Below, piece by piece: positions 45,442 to 57,700 of a DNA stretch of 64,000 bases. The stretch covers positions 10,664,001-10,728,000 of the forward strand of contig OY783214.1 of NCBI GenBank assembly GCA_963678705.1, read 5' to 3'. This DNA comes from Panorpa germanica (Eukaryota > Arthropoda > Insecta > Mecoptera > Panorpidae). The notes beneath the pieces are model-generated. The model did not search any database, was not told where the DNA came from, and saw only the letters and a program-made list of their open reading frames with translations. The first letter of the stretch is position 1. Every line of letters starts with the position of its first letter. Made by a program: the position numbers and the translations under genes.

Positions 45442-46792
45442 AATTATTCCCAAATTAAGAGATTGACCAATTTATGTACGTGCAACTTTTACATCAGTCT
45501 CACACAGGAGTGAACTACATGCGACGACGACTTTTTGAGTAGCGTGTATTCAAGTTCTATCACATTAGTTTTCTAAGCTCTCGGTTAATTCATCTTCTGT
45601 AATATTTATGAATACACCACCGTAGGTCTAGCCGGTTTGCCTCCAATGAATGAACATATTGCCACTGTTCAAGTTATTTACGAATAAACATCCCTATATT
45701 TTTCAGAACTATGCGGTATACCGTACCAAGTGTTGCGCTGTATTTTACAGTTTTACATCAGTTTTGTCCTCTTTTCGACTATGAATAGAACACAAAAAAT
45801 GCACTGTTTTTATAAACTCACTATAAAATAAAGAAATATAGAGAACTGCACAATTATTTTGTTAAAATAACCTAGTTGTTGAAATCGCAGTCATGTAATA
45901 AAATATAAAAAATATTTATTTTAAATAACTTGTTGGATTCTTTATCTTGGTACTTATACTATATATAACTTGATATAAAAACTAAACATTAAAACTAAAA
46001 CTTAGTGAGGAATTTTAATTTTAATTCCAATTTTAATTCTTTAATACATTTTTAAACCTCATCTAAAACAGAAAAAAGAGTAAATGGGAAAGATTTCGCA
46101 ATTATTGATATATGGGCTATTATATAAATATAAATTAAAATTAAAAATAAAATTAAACAACCGAACATCAATATGTTGTTTGCTTTTAAAGCTTGGCGCC
46201 ATCTATTATACTGTAGATAAATATATGTTCAAATCCAATAGTAGAACTGATTTCTTTTATAACGTTAGTAAGACAACAAACTTCTTTCTAAAAGTATTTT
46301 AATACTAAAATCTCTTGACGATAATGATTTCAAATATACCACAATCACAAAATAGTTTCAATACCAATAGCGTTTTAAACTATTTATTTATCTTAGAACA
46401 CAACCAATTTTCATATTGTAAAAGTGTTAATCTTTGATAACCTTCAAAACTTTCTGTTTTACATTCTAATTTTCAGCCGTATCGGACGAGTGGTTTTTAT
46501 TCAACGGCAATGAATAAACGACATATTTTAGTACGATCCGTAATTTTGGCAAATGTGCGAATAGCGCGAGATTTAAAGAATTCAATTGATTTTTCTTAGT
46601 ACATAGTATTACAAACGTTTTTCAGCAGGCTAACGGTAAATTTACATTCTAGTCAATACTATATATATATATGTTGCAGTTTACCTTCAACAGTATTAAT
46701 AACATAATAAATCATATTAATAAAGCAAATTTAGTAATATAATATATTCTGCTAAAGAAGTGTCACGAGTTTAAAAACATCGGTGTAGATTC
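45442..46792. other. Spacer OR-12 to OR-13, left part
   Basis: Non-coding. 46170-46360 matches the OR-10/OR-11 spacer (40105-40290). The rest shows no recognised element; a 72-codon open frame at 46084-46302 overlaps that repeat and is not a gene. Confidence 0.5.
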
Positions 46793-47426
46793 AATGGGCT
46801 TGTGTCCTCATTTTTTAGTGGTCGATTTTTCAATTGCTGATTGAAATTGATGTTAATAAATGTGTATTGGCGTGTCTATTTTATTAAATATCTAAATATT
46901 GACGGAGATATAGCAATTAAAAGTTTGAATTGTAGTTTTAGTGCTAGAAATGGTTGGCTATATTTGTATGACGTTAAATGCATTTTAACATCAGTTATTT
47001 GTAGGTCAGTGTTGTGGTAATGTTCTGTAGCTGTTGGTAGTCAAATAACCAAGTCAAATCAAAGAATAATAAGTTTTTATTTTATTTAACCCTACTGAGG
47101 CAGACATAATATTGAAATTTGATTGTTTCTTGAAATAGCTGTAAATAATATTTGATATTTTGATATATAAATACATATAGCAGAGATTTATGAGCTGTAA
47201 GGTTGGTAACCTTACACAAGGATTGTGATGTCACATGCACTTGGAATGTGTACAACGTGAAATCCCTTTAATAATTAAAGAGACAAAATGACTTTTTTAA
47301 TTGTTAATATCTCTTAACATATAAGGAGTTATTAAAAAATAATTGAACATTTGAAGTTCTCGTAACCCACTTAATCAATATATAGTACACTTTTATAGAA
47401 ATTAAGACATAGGACACAATCCCATT
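46793..47426 (-). mobile_element. TIR element, ATGGGCTTGTGTCC family, copy 1 (reverse orientation)
   Basis: The element begins AATGGGCTTGTGTCC (46793) and ends GGACACAATCCCATT (47426), a terminal inverted repeat of about 15 bp with one mismatch. Its interior aligns in reverse complement with the copies at 50585, 53930 and 56860 (for example GCAGAGATTTATGAGCTGTA). No coding capacity was seen and no target duplication is obvious, so the superfamily is unassigned. It lies upstream of OR-13. Confidence 0.8.
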
Positions 47427-47715
47427 CAAATGAGTTTTTTTTTAAACTAAAAATTAAATAAAACCAAAGTAATAAAAAGTATGTTGTTTTTTTTATATAA
47501 AATAGAGTTTACTTTAACTTGAAAGTTCGTAGTTTGAAGTCACTCACGTTACTTTGATTTTAAGGTCACTGTTAAGGGCAACAAATAGAAATTAAATATT
47601 GATATTATGTTTCTAAATAATAAATGTATGCACCAAAGCGTGAGTTCGATCCTGCTGGTTTCATTAATTATTACTGAAGAGGCAGTAGCGTGTCAACTTG
47701 CACGACCTAGCTTCA

Positions 47716-47751
47716 TACTTAAACGATTGCACGCCGAATAATCTTTCAGTT
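47716..47751 (+). promoter_or_regulatory. Candidate core promoter of OR-13
   Basis: TCAGTTGATTCTC starts at 47746 (A at 47748), resembling the OR-2/OR-3 initiator TCAGTTGATCTTC. TACTTAAA at 47716-47723, 32 bp upstream, is a weak TATA substitute. The ATG is 39 nt downstream. Confidence 0.4.
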
Positions 47752-47786
47752 GATTCTCACACCTTCAACCGAATTCTTCTTACAAG

Positions 47787-50700
47787 ATGCCTGTACTAAG
47801 TGGAGAGTTTGCGAAGAACATAAATTTAACTAAATTCGTGTTAACTTTAGTAGGGCTAATAATATTCACAAAATATGACAAAATATCTGAACGTAAACAA
47901 CAGTTTTATAAGATCATGAATACGTTTGCGTTTACTGTCCTGATGATAACAATTATAACGCTAGTCAGCTATTTATTTTGCATGCCGGGTATGAATTTAT
48001 TGCATATTACCAACGTGCTACCGTGCGTTTGCTATTGTATAATCGCATTCGCAAAGCTCTGGGCATTAAAATCCAACTTAAATAAAGCCAACCAAGTTTT
48101 GGATGAACTGGACACGATCTGGCCTGGTGAAGAAGAAGACGCTGAGATTATTCAAGTAGTCCAAGACAGTTTAAGAAAAGGACAAATGACAAGAATTGGG
48201 ATGACAGTTCTCACTGAAATTTTTGTTTGGTATTGGCATTTTTCCCCGCTGATAAATTTAATAGTCGTCTACAATAAATCTGGTGAAGTTGTAAAAGGAT
48301 TGCCTTACTATCTCTATTTGCCGTTTGAGACCGATGGAAAATATGTGTATCCTTTCGTATACGCCTTCCATATCCTTACAGGATCTATTGCTACAATTGC
48401 AAATATGGCTCCTGATAATTTTCTACTTGCTATTGCATCAAATATTTCGTTGCAATTTCAGTTACTACAAATGAAAATTGAAAAAGTTGTTGATGAAGTA
48501 AGTGGACTTGGAGAAGATGCCAAACAAGATGAATTGTTGTACGATAAGTTGGTTACATTGATTAAGGTCCATAAGACGTTAATTTCGTAAGTACTTAATA
48601 TAAATTAATTTATTTGTATGTGATTAAATATTAAAAACTTTTTTAATCCGTTTAGGCATTCTGAAACCGTTGAAGAGATATTTAGTTTCTCTATTTTAGT
48701 TACATTTTTGGGAAGTTCTATATTAATTTGTTGCGTTGGATTTCAAGCTACTGTAAGTTCTTAATATTACTGTTTAATTTTATTTTTAATTTTAATTTTA
48801 AATTCATTATCATTTGACAATTTTGGCAAATTTTAAATATTTAGAAAAGATAAAGAATTTATTAAAGCAAGTGTTTAGGGTCCATTTTGGGATAATACAC
48901 CAAACTACTTGTATTATATAATATGTGTTTATAATTATATTACATCAAAATATGTGTACATAATGCCAGTGGCGGCCTTAGCCATTGCGAGGCTTCTGGG
49001 CGGCAGATCTTTGCAAGGCACTTGTTCTTTGTGTAATGTGTTTTTGTTCTTTGTCTTAATTTCTATAAAACTGTACTATATATTGATAAAGTGGATTACT
49101 AGAACCTCAAATTTCCAATTATTTTTTAATAACTTCGAAATAATGTTAAGAGATAATAACAATGAAAAAGTCATTCTGTCCCTTTAATTATTAAAGTGAT
49201 TCTACATAGAACTCTTATCCATAAAAAAATAACTGACCAACCCTTAATAGTACAGACCGTTACGCCATAAATATGGCCGACATCTGTAGCCTAAAACTAC
49301 AATTTTAATTTATAATTGCTATATCTCCTTCAACATTTAGATATTTATTAAAATAAAAACCCCTATATACATTTATTAACATCAATTTCAATCAACAATT
49401 GAAAAATTAGGTAAATTGAAAGTTAGTATTTTTGATGATGATTGACGAGTTATAAATAAATAAATGCAGAGTCTAAAAATTTTATATTGGAAGATTTCTA
49501 AAAGTTAACAAGCACAAAGACGACAAATATTAACGATGATATATTAATCTTAGAGATATACGAGATTCAAGTAGATTTTCTAAAGCACGAGGCGCGAGAT
49601 TCAAATGCATACATAGTTATACAATAAGGTGGCCCCGAGCGGTTGCCCTGCTTGCCACCCCTAAGGCCACCACTACATAATACAATATATGCGAATATTT
49701 TTATCTAAAATTCAATTGATATATACAATGTACTGAATTGAAGTTAGTCATAGTAAAGGACAAATTATATAAGATAATCTTAAAAAATAATAATATTGTT
49801 GCCGAATTAATTAATATTACCATTAAGATTTTAATTTATCTCTACTTAGTGTAATTTAGTGTATTATTTATAGTTAAGTAGATGAACGAAAAGTTACAAA
49901 CCATTTATATTAATTTAACGTACATAGAATGAGTATTGTACATATAACTTTTACATAACTGTTATACTGTATGTAAAATATAGTTGTACATAAGCGTGTT
50001 AAGTGGAATTTTAGATGCAACGCCGTGGTGTAAATTGGAACACCTGTTTGTAGGAAATGAATTATAAATTAACCTATAAATCAAATATTTATTTTATACA
50101 TGTATGTACACATAGAATATTTAATACATTTAACTTTATATATACATATAGTAAGAACGTATAGGTATATAATAATTCTTAGTATATATAATATTTTCTA
50201 CCGATAAATACTGAGTATTTACATAATTTAATATCATATCTAATATACTACAAGTAGTCGACGCTAGTTGTAGTATATTAGACTAAACATGATGTGATAT
50301 ATGCTACTAAACTAATATTAATTTTCATTTGTTGTGCAAATGTCCCATTGAAAATGGTACTAATATTTTACGTATTAATTAAGTTAAACTTTCTAATTAA
50401 AAACTGTTTTCTGTATAGGTCGTGTCCGGTGCAGAAATGTTCATCTTCTTACTATTTCTGGCTGTTAGTTTGGTCAACAATTTTACTTTGTGTCAAGCCG
50501 GAAATAACTTAATAGACATTGTGAGTATTATACATTTATTAAGTATACTTTAAATCACTTGGAAATTCTATGACATTTATTCTTAATGGGCTTGTGTCCT
50601 ATGTCTTAATTTCAATAAAAGAACCTCAAATGTCCAATTATTTTTTAATAACTCCTTATATGTTAAGAGATATTAACAATTAAAAAAGTCATTTTGCCTT

Positions 50701-51623
50701 TTTAATTATTAAAGGGATTCAACGTTGTACACATTCCAAATGCATGTGACATCACAATCGCTGCCAACCTTACAGCTCATAAATCTCTGCTATATGTATT
50801 TATATATCAAAATATCAAATATTATTTACAGCTATTTCAAGGATTTCAAATCAAGCCCAATTTCAATATTAGTTCTGCCTTAGCAGGGTTAAATAAAATA
50901 AAAACTTATTATTCTTCGACTTGACTTGATTATTTGACTACCAACAACGTCAAAACATATAACTGACGTTAAAATACATTTCACGTCATACAAATATGGC
51001 CGGCTATTTCTAGCGCTAAAACTACAATTCAAACTTTTAATTGTTTATCTCAGTCAATATTTAGATATTTAATAAAATAAACACACCAATACACATTTAT
51101 TAACATCAATTTCAATCAACAATTGAAAAATCGACCATTAAAAAATGAGGACACAAGCCCATTTGTTAAGTATTGTGATACTGATTGGATTTAATGATTA
51201 GCGCCATCTCTTAGTCAGTTGATATTAATAGAGCAACTAATTAGTAGAAAATAATTTAATTTAATTTACTTTCAGAGTAACGGCATTGGCGATGCGGCGT
51301 ACAATTCTTCGTGGTACATTACTGATAAGAAATATCGCCAACTGATACTTTTTTTAATCCTTCGAGCACAACGTCCTCAAATGTTTACAGCTCTTAGATT
51401 TTCTGTCGTTTCCTTGTCGAGCTACTCTATGGTAAATTGTATACTAACACAATAATATCTAATAATTAAAATCTATAATAAAAGTCACCTAACGTTAAGA
51501 ACACTATAAGACAATTTTCTACCAGGACGTCTAAGTCTAAGTTATAATAAAATATTTTCTTTTCAGATTCTACGATCCGCATATTCGTACTTCACGCTGT
51601 TACAAACCACCTATAAAAAATAA
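47787..51623 (+). CDS. Insect odorant receptor OR-13, 5 exons, 403 aa
   Basis: Exons: 47787-48586, 48656-48752, 50419-50520, 51276-51431, 51567-51623. It starts MPVLSGEFAKNINLTKFVLT and is the first member of the third large group: the motif after the second membrane segment is LDELDTIWPGEEEDAE (WP, not FP), and the fourth-segment entry is YLPFETDGKYVYPFVYAFHI. The acidic loop before exon 2 (VDEVSGLGEDAKQDELLYDK) is shorter than in the others, which explains the 800-nt first exon. Exon 3 (VVSGAEMFIFLLFLAVSLVN) is strongly diverged; exon 4 has SNGIGDAAYNSSWYITDKKY and exon 5 ILRSAYSYFTLLQTTYKK. Intron 2 is 1666 bp with a nested hAT element; intron 3 holds a TIR element. The frame is intact. 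Confidence 0.92.
48967..49675 (-). mobile_element. hAT-type MITE carrying a nested element, in intron 2 of OR-13
   Basis: Ends CAGTGGCGGCCTTAG and CTAAGGCCACCACTA, with 8-bp flanking repeats CATAATGC (48959-48966) and CATAATAC (49676-49683), 7 of 8 identical. It is the inverse-orientation relative of 18936-19352: shared blocks include GGCACTTGTTCTTTGTGTAA (reverse complement of the first copy) and TGGCAAGCAGGGCAACCGC. Its length exceeds that of the other copy because of the insertion at 49053-49408. Confidence 0.78.
49053..49408 (+). mobile_element. TIR-family fragment nested in the hAT MITE, both ends missing
   Basis: The sequence from GTCTTAATTTCTATAAAACT to TCAATTTCAATCAACAATTG matches the interior of the ATGGGCTTGTGTCC family, but both terminal inverted repeats are absent. 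The insertion is younger than the hAT element that hosts it. Confidence 0.7.
50239..50282. repeat. Perfect 15-bp inverted repeat in intron 2 of OR-13
   Basis: TCTAATATACTACAA (50239-50253) and TTGTAGTATATTAGA (50268-50282) are exact inverse copies separated by 14 nt. The role is unknown; it may be a small foldback relic. Confidence 0.6.
50585..51163 (+). mobile_element. TIR element, ATGGGCTTGTGTCC family, copy 2 (intron 3 of OR-13)
   Basis: Begins AATGGGCTTGTGTCC and ends GGACACAAGCCCATT, a perfect 15-bp terminal inverted repeat. About 579 bp, slightly shorter than copies 1 and 4 through small internal deletions. It has no open frame of note. Confidence 0.85.
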
Positions 51624-53929
51624 ACCAAACTCATATGTATAACCTGTTACACATAGTTACGTAAATTTTACATAAAAATATTGACATATTGACTTTTTAC
51701 TTACTAATTTTTTTATGAAATATTTACGATTTGTGCTAAGCGCAGTGTAAGGGCTTGTACGAGTATACCAGAATATAATTGTACAATAATTATTTATAAG
51801 TACTTGAACTAATTGAAATTGAGTTAATTACACTTATAGATTATTATTAATTTGTTTACATAAAGAAATAAATAGAAACTTTTCTTATACGTAATTTTAT
51901 TTAATATGCTGTTGTGTAAGATACTCGTATTTCAAGTAGAGCTGACATTTTAAACTTAACATCATTTTGGTATCGTCATTGCAATGATATTTGATAGATA
52001 CTGTTATAGATTCCAATACTAACCTCAGAGTTTGTACTTTAAGTTAAAATAAAAATATCAATGCTTTTCACGAAAATATTTCGTTTCTCTGATGATTTTA
52101 AATGACAGCTCTTGTAGAAAGACCCTATATTATATTTTACACCACAGAACAATCAGATTTAGCTTGATAAGGGCATGTGATTCCTTGTCACATAATGTCA
52201 AATATTTTAATTTATAAAATTCAATATTTGTATGTATCAGATAAGAGAACTGTACTGTATTCAAGACGTCAACCATTTTAGAGATAATATCTAAGACGTG
52301 AACCATTTCCTTGTTTCAAACCAATTTATAAAGTTGATTAATAATATAAGGTTGTGATATTTAATAAAATATGGTAAAAAAAGTATGGTAAAATATATTA
52401 GGTAATATTGTTTACGTAACAAGTAATTTTTGTTATGTAAGATAAATGTTATTTAAATATATCTGTGTTTGGCGAAGAAACTTCAATGACATTTTTTACG
52501 TTTAATTCTTTCTCACATAAATTTATCTCACAAGTATACAGTACCACAATTGTCTGTATTTAGATAAAATATTTTTTTACGTCGTTCCCTTGACAGTCTA
52601 TCACAGTCTAGAGCTTGGAACAATTTGAAGTTTGTAACAACTCGAGCTTCTATTTATTGACTTTTGATATTAAAACAAATTAAAACTTTATTTTAGAACT
52701 GGGTGTCGATGATTATCTTTAATTAGATAATGATTATCGCCAGGATCGGCTTTCATCTTGTGTATATGAATTGTTTTTAACAAACTATATATCTTTTGAA
52801 CTCAGAAACAAAAAGAATAACGTAGATTGTGTACGGATCTTTATTTTGTTAAAATATTTGCTTCAAATATAATTATTATAATATATTGCACTAGTATTTC
52901 AGATTGAGCACTTTCACTAAACTATTATTTACTTTAGACTTTTTACCTAATCATTATTAGAAATTAAAACTTTTACAAAATAGTTTCTTTTATTAGTATT
53001 TATAACATTCAAACATCGCGGTATTGTATGAGGTACGTGATTGGTTGAGCTGAGCGCAGCCATTTTTAAATGTTCAAGTGACATTTACAAAAATATTTAT
53101 CAATTCTTTATTTGTACCGACAATATATCTAACAAAAAGTAACTTATTCACCTGCTTAGACATATTTTAAAGTAAAGGCTAATATAATATTACGAACAGA
53201 AACAGTATAAACAACAAACACTTTACTCTTATTCGATTCAAACAAAGGTTACAACTATGACAATATTGAATTCAATTTGAGACTGAGTGTTATAAATAAA
53301 ATTTCTTACCTTGTTAATAGGAGTCATAACAGCAAACATGATAATCGAATTTCACTGCACTCTCCGAATATCTAGTAACAATATTTTATTTGTGACAGAC
53401 TGACAAGTGTTTAAATCATACAATCTCACTTAGGTTAAGCAAATTGAAATTCACTTTAAACACAGTTTTAAAACTTACACTACACATTAACTCTTACAAA
53501 CACAACAGTTCACCTTTAAGTTTAATATAAAAGCAAAATATGAGTCACAAATAAAATTTATTACCCGGAAAAAACAATTAATTTTAGGAGAAAATTTAAT
53601 TAGCAACCACCTGCCGCAGAATATATAAAACTAACTGACGCCATTTTGGATTTTGGTCACGTGATCTGTTAGAGGAAATGGTAGCGTTCAATTATTTATG
53701 TTGTTGAATATTAATTTAAATAAATTTTATACTGCATCTAGCGTTTACACTGTTCAGTATAATATCTTTATTTTCGAAAACATATAACGAAATGCAAAAT
53801 TTCAAACAGTATTTTTGTGAAGAAACATTTCACAACTGGAGATACTACACTGTGAAAAAAAGAAATTCAAACTTTAAATAGATATCTAGATATATTAGCA
53901 AGATGACATACCATTTGCCCACTATTTTA
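51624..53929. other. Spacer OR-13 to OR-14, left part
   Basis: About 2.3 kb. 51995-52135 matches 39945-40115 after OR-10. The rest is AT-rich with no recognised exon relic, open frame or transposon end. Confidence 0.5.
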
Positions 53930-54584
53930 AATGGGCTTGTGTCCTATGTCTTAATTTCTATAAAACTGTACTATATATTGATAAAGTTGGTTACTAGAAC
54001 CTCAAATGTCTAATTATTTATTAATAACTTCTTATATTTCAGGAAATATTAACAATTAAAATAGTCATTTAATTATTAAAGGAATTAAACGTTGAACTAC
54101 ATTCCAACTGCATGTAACATCACAGCCGCTACTTGCTATATTTTTTATACAAGAGAGCGTAAATGAGATAGCATATTCAAGATAGAACTCTGGCAAGTTT
54201 ACAGGTTACAAACCTTACAGCTCATAAATCTCTGCTATATGTAATAATATATCAAAATATCAAATATTATTTACAGCTATTTCAAGGAACAATAAAATTC
54301 CAATATTATGTCTGCTGTAACAGGGTTGAATAAAATAAAAACTTATTATTCTTTGAGTGGACTTGATTATTTCGACTACCACCGGCTACAAAACATTACC
54401 ACAGCCCTTGCAGTTAAAATGCATTACGTCATACAAATATGACCGACCATTTCTAGCGCTAAAACTACCATTCAAATTTTTAATTGCTATATCTCCGTCA
54501 ACATTTGGATATTTAATAAAATAGACACGCCAATACACATTTATTAACATCAATTTCAATCAACAATTTAAAAATCGACCCATT
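53930..54584 (+). mobile_element. TIR element, ATGGGCTTGTGTCC family, copy 3 (upstream of OR-14)
   Basis: The left end is intact (AATGGGCTTGTGTCC). At the right end the sequence reads ATCGACCCATT, so about 20 bp of the terminal repeat are deleted between CGACC and CCATT. An 85-bp interior addition around 54130-54215 is absent from the other copies. It ends 117 bp before the OR-14 start codon. Confidence 0.75.
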
Positions 54585-54644
54585 GCGGTCCTGGAAATAA
54601 TTGAACATGAACGCCTGTCGATGCTACGCGTCCAGTGGACAACA

Positions 54645-54679
54645 TTTAAGCCAGTATCGTCTCAAAGAATAAATCAGTT
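54645..54679 (+). promoter_or_regulatory. Candidate core promoter of OR-14
   Basis: TCAGTTGACC starts at 54674 (A at 54676), 25 nt before the ATG. TTTAAG at 54645, 31 bp upstream, is a weak TATA-like element. The promoter lies only about 60 bp beyond the end of a TIR element. Confidence 0.4.
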
Positions 54680-54700
54680 GACCTACTCAACCGAATAATC

Positions 54701-57700
54701 ATGGCGGTTTCAGAAGAAGAGTTTTCCAAGTCCATAGGATTAACAAAAACAATATTTTCAATAACCGGGATGCCTATATACAACAAAGGTGTTAAAATAA
54801 GTACATGCAGGAATATTATAAACAAATTTTTATATTTCATGGCATTTTTAATGTTAACTCTTAATGTTATAATGTTAATTACATCAACAGTTCTGAAAGA
54901 AAATTTGCAGTTTACTGATTTAACAAATATTTTACCTTGTGCGGTCTTCTGCATGTTAGGGTTAGTTAAATTGTGGACCATTCAATCGAAACTTAAGAAA
55001 GCTGATGAGATATTAGCGCAGTTGCATCGTCTGTGGCCTACAGGAGAAGATAACCAAGAAGTTGTTAAAACAATCAAAGAGTTTATGAAGAATGCGAGAT
55101 TTACCGGTTTGGTTATAACCGTTTTGAATAATATGTTTGTCTGGCTTTGGAATGTTACTCCTATATCATTGCTTATATATTACTACGTGACAACACACGA
55201 AATAGTTAAGACGTTGCCGTACTTATTCTACATGCCTTTCGACACCACGGGTACCTTTACTTATCCGCTGGCCTACGCCTATCATGTGATAGCAGGATGG
55301 ATGGCGATTATTGGCGTCATTGGTCCTGATAATTATTTTGTCGCTATTTCGACGCATATTTGTCTACAATTTAAGCTACTTCAAATAAAGGTAAAAGGCA
55401 TAATAGAAGAAGTAATACCACGTGAAAGTCAGAACGAGTTAGACATAGATCATGGTTACCATGAGAAGATGTATAACAAATTAGTTGAATCCATTAAAGT
55501 ACATATGGAACTCATCAAGTAAGTATCACACATTTCAGATATAGTTTTATATTGCACTTAAAATAAATATCTACGGGTTTAGAATCATCAATGTTATAAC
55601 ATCGAGTCCTATATATTCATATAAAAAGTACCATCGTTAGCAATTTTTAATATTTACATAGGAATTTTTGGTATAAAAATATAAAGGCGCACAGGTACTA
55701 TGTTCACACAGTAATTTTTACTGTGTTTACCTCATACGGTTCAGAATCTGTTTTCGATAAATAGATTTTTTCAAGAAAAGTTGTTTTCAACTATACTTTT
55801 ATCTGAAGGAGATCTGTAAAGAGTACTATAGCTATACATATTGTTCATGCTGTATTCGACCGTAACCAAGGAATTCAGCATCTGAAGTAGCTTAAGTGGT
55901 AAAGAAAACACTAACGTACTAAGATAGTGATCAAGGTTTTGCAGCCCAGCTGCTGATTTTTCTTCTTGTTACTTTCGACGGACAACTTAAGGTTTTAAGG
56001 AAATAAGGTTTTGTATTATTTTCAACTGTCTTTCATGTTTCAGACTTGCCCAAGATGTTGAAGAAATCTTTAGCTTCTCACTACTGATCAACATTGTATC
56101 TAGCTCGATAGAGATATGTTGTGCAGGTTTTCAAGCTACAGTAAGGCTTAATAAATATTATAATTGCAACTTTTCACTGTTAACTCTTAGAGAAACTTTG
56201 TAGTTTACCTTCTGTTTGGTGTATTAGAGTTGTTTCACATCGGCACACTTTATCTTTAGAAGAAGCTTCTACATTAATATTTACTAATACACCACTGTAT
56301 AAAAGATTTTAATTCTGTCGTTTCTCTTCAATGTTTCTTTTCTCCTTCTTATTTCTTCCATCCATCCTGCAACAGTTTCTTCAGACTCAACCAGCTTTCA
56401 ACCCTATCTTTGCATCTACTCCTCATGGTGCTGTATCATTTATTCTTCTTCTCCACATATTCTCAATTTTCTCTCTTCCTCTCCTTTTCAATACTTTCTT
56501 CATTTTATATCCTAAATCTCGCTATCATTTTAGTTTCTTTACTGTCCTGGTCAGAGTATTCCGGCATTCTCTTCGTCCTCAGCTTTCTGTATTAGAATTA
56601 ATGTGAACACAATATTCGTTTGTGTAAAATATACGTTCCTATATTTAGATAATATTTGTGTACATATTCTTACCTATTTATTATTCCAGGTGGTCACAGG
56701 AATAGATATTCCCATTTTTATGTTATTTCTGAGTGTATCCATTGTTAATATATTCGCCTTGTGTGCTGCTGGATATCTTCTAATTGATACTGTAAGTGTT
56801 ACTTATATAGTTAGCTTGCCACAAGCTAATTCCTAAGTTTATATTTGCCCCTATATAGAAATGGGCTTGTGTCCTATGTCTTAATTTCTATAAAAGTGTA
56901 CTATATATTGATAAAGTGGGTTACTAGAAACTCAAATGTCCAATTATATTTTAATAACTCCTTATATGTTAAGAGATATTAACAATTAAAAAAGTCATTT
57001 TGTCTCTTTAATTATTAAAGGGATTCAACGTTGTACACATTCCAAATGCATGTGACATCACAATCCTTGTGTAAGGTTACCAACCTTACAGCTCATAAAT
57101 CTCTGCTATATGTATTTATATATCAAAATATCAAATATTATTTATAGCTATTTCAAGGAACAATAAAATTTCAATATTATGTCTGCCTTAGCAGGGTTAA
57201 ATAAAATAAAAACTTATCATTCTTTGACTTGACTTGATTATTTGACTACCAAAAGCTACAGAACATTACCACAGCACTGACCTACTCAACAAATAACTGA
57301 CGTTAAAATGCATTTCACGTCATACAAATATGGCCCACTATTTCTAGCGCTAAAACGACAACTCAAATTTTTAATTGCTATATATCCGTCAATATTTAGA
57401 TATTTAATAAATTAGACACGCCAATACACATTTATTAACATCAATTTCAATCAACAATTGAAAAATCGACCACTAAAAAATGAGGACACAAGCCCATTGT
57501 TAATTACTTGTGGTTTATAATAAATTTTGATTGATACTTTTGTTTCCCAGCTCGCATTTTTTCCGAGCTGAACCTAACTGTTCATTGATAAATTGATTTT
57601 TAGATTAACCTTCAGTTATACAATAACTGAAGGTTAAGTCAGCGTTGAAAAAACGACTCTGTGGCAATTATTTAACCTGTTACTAACTCGTATTATTCTT

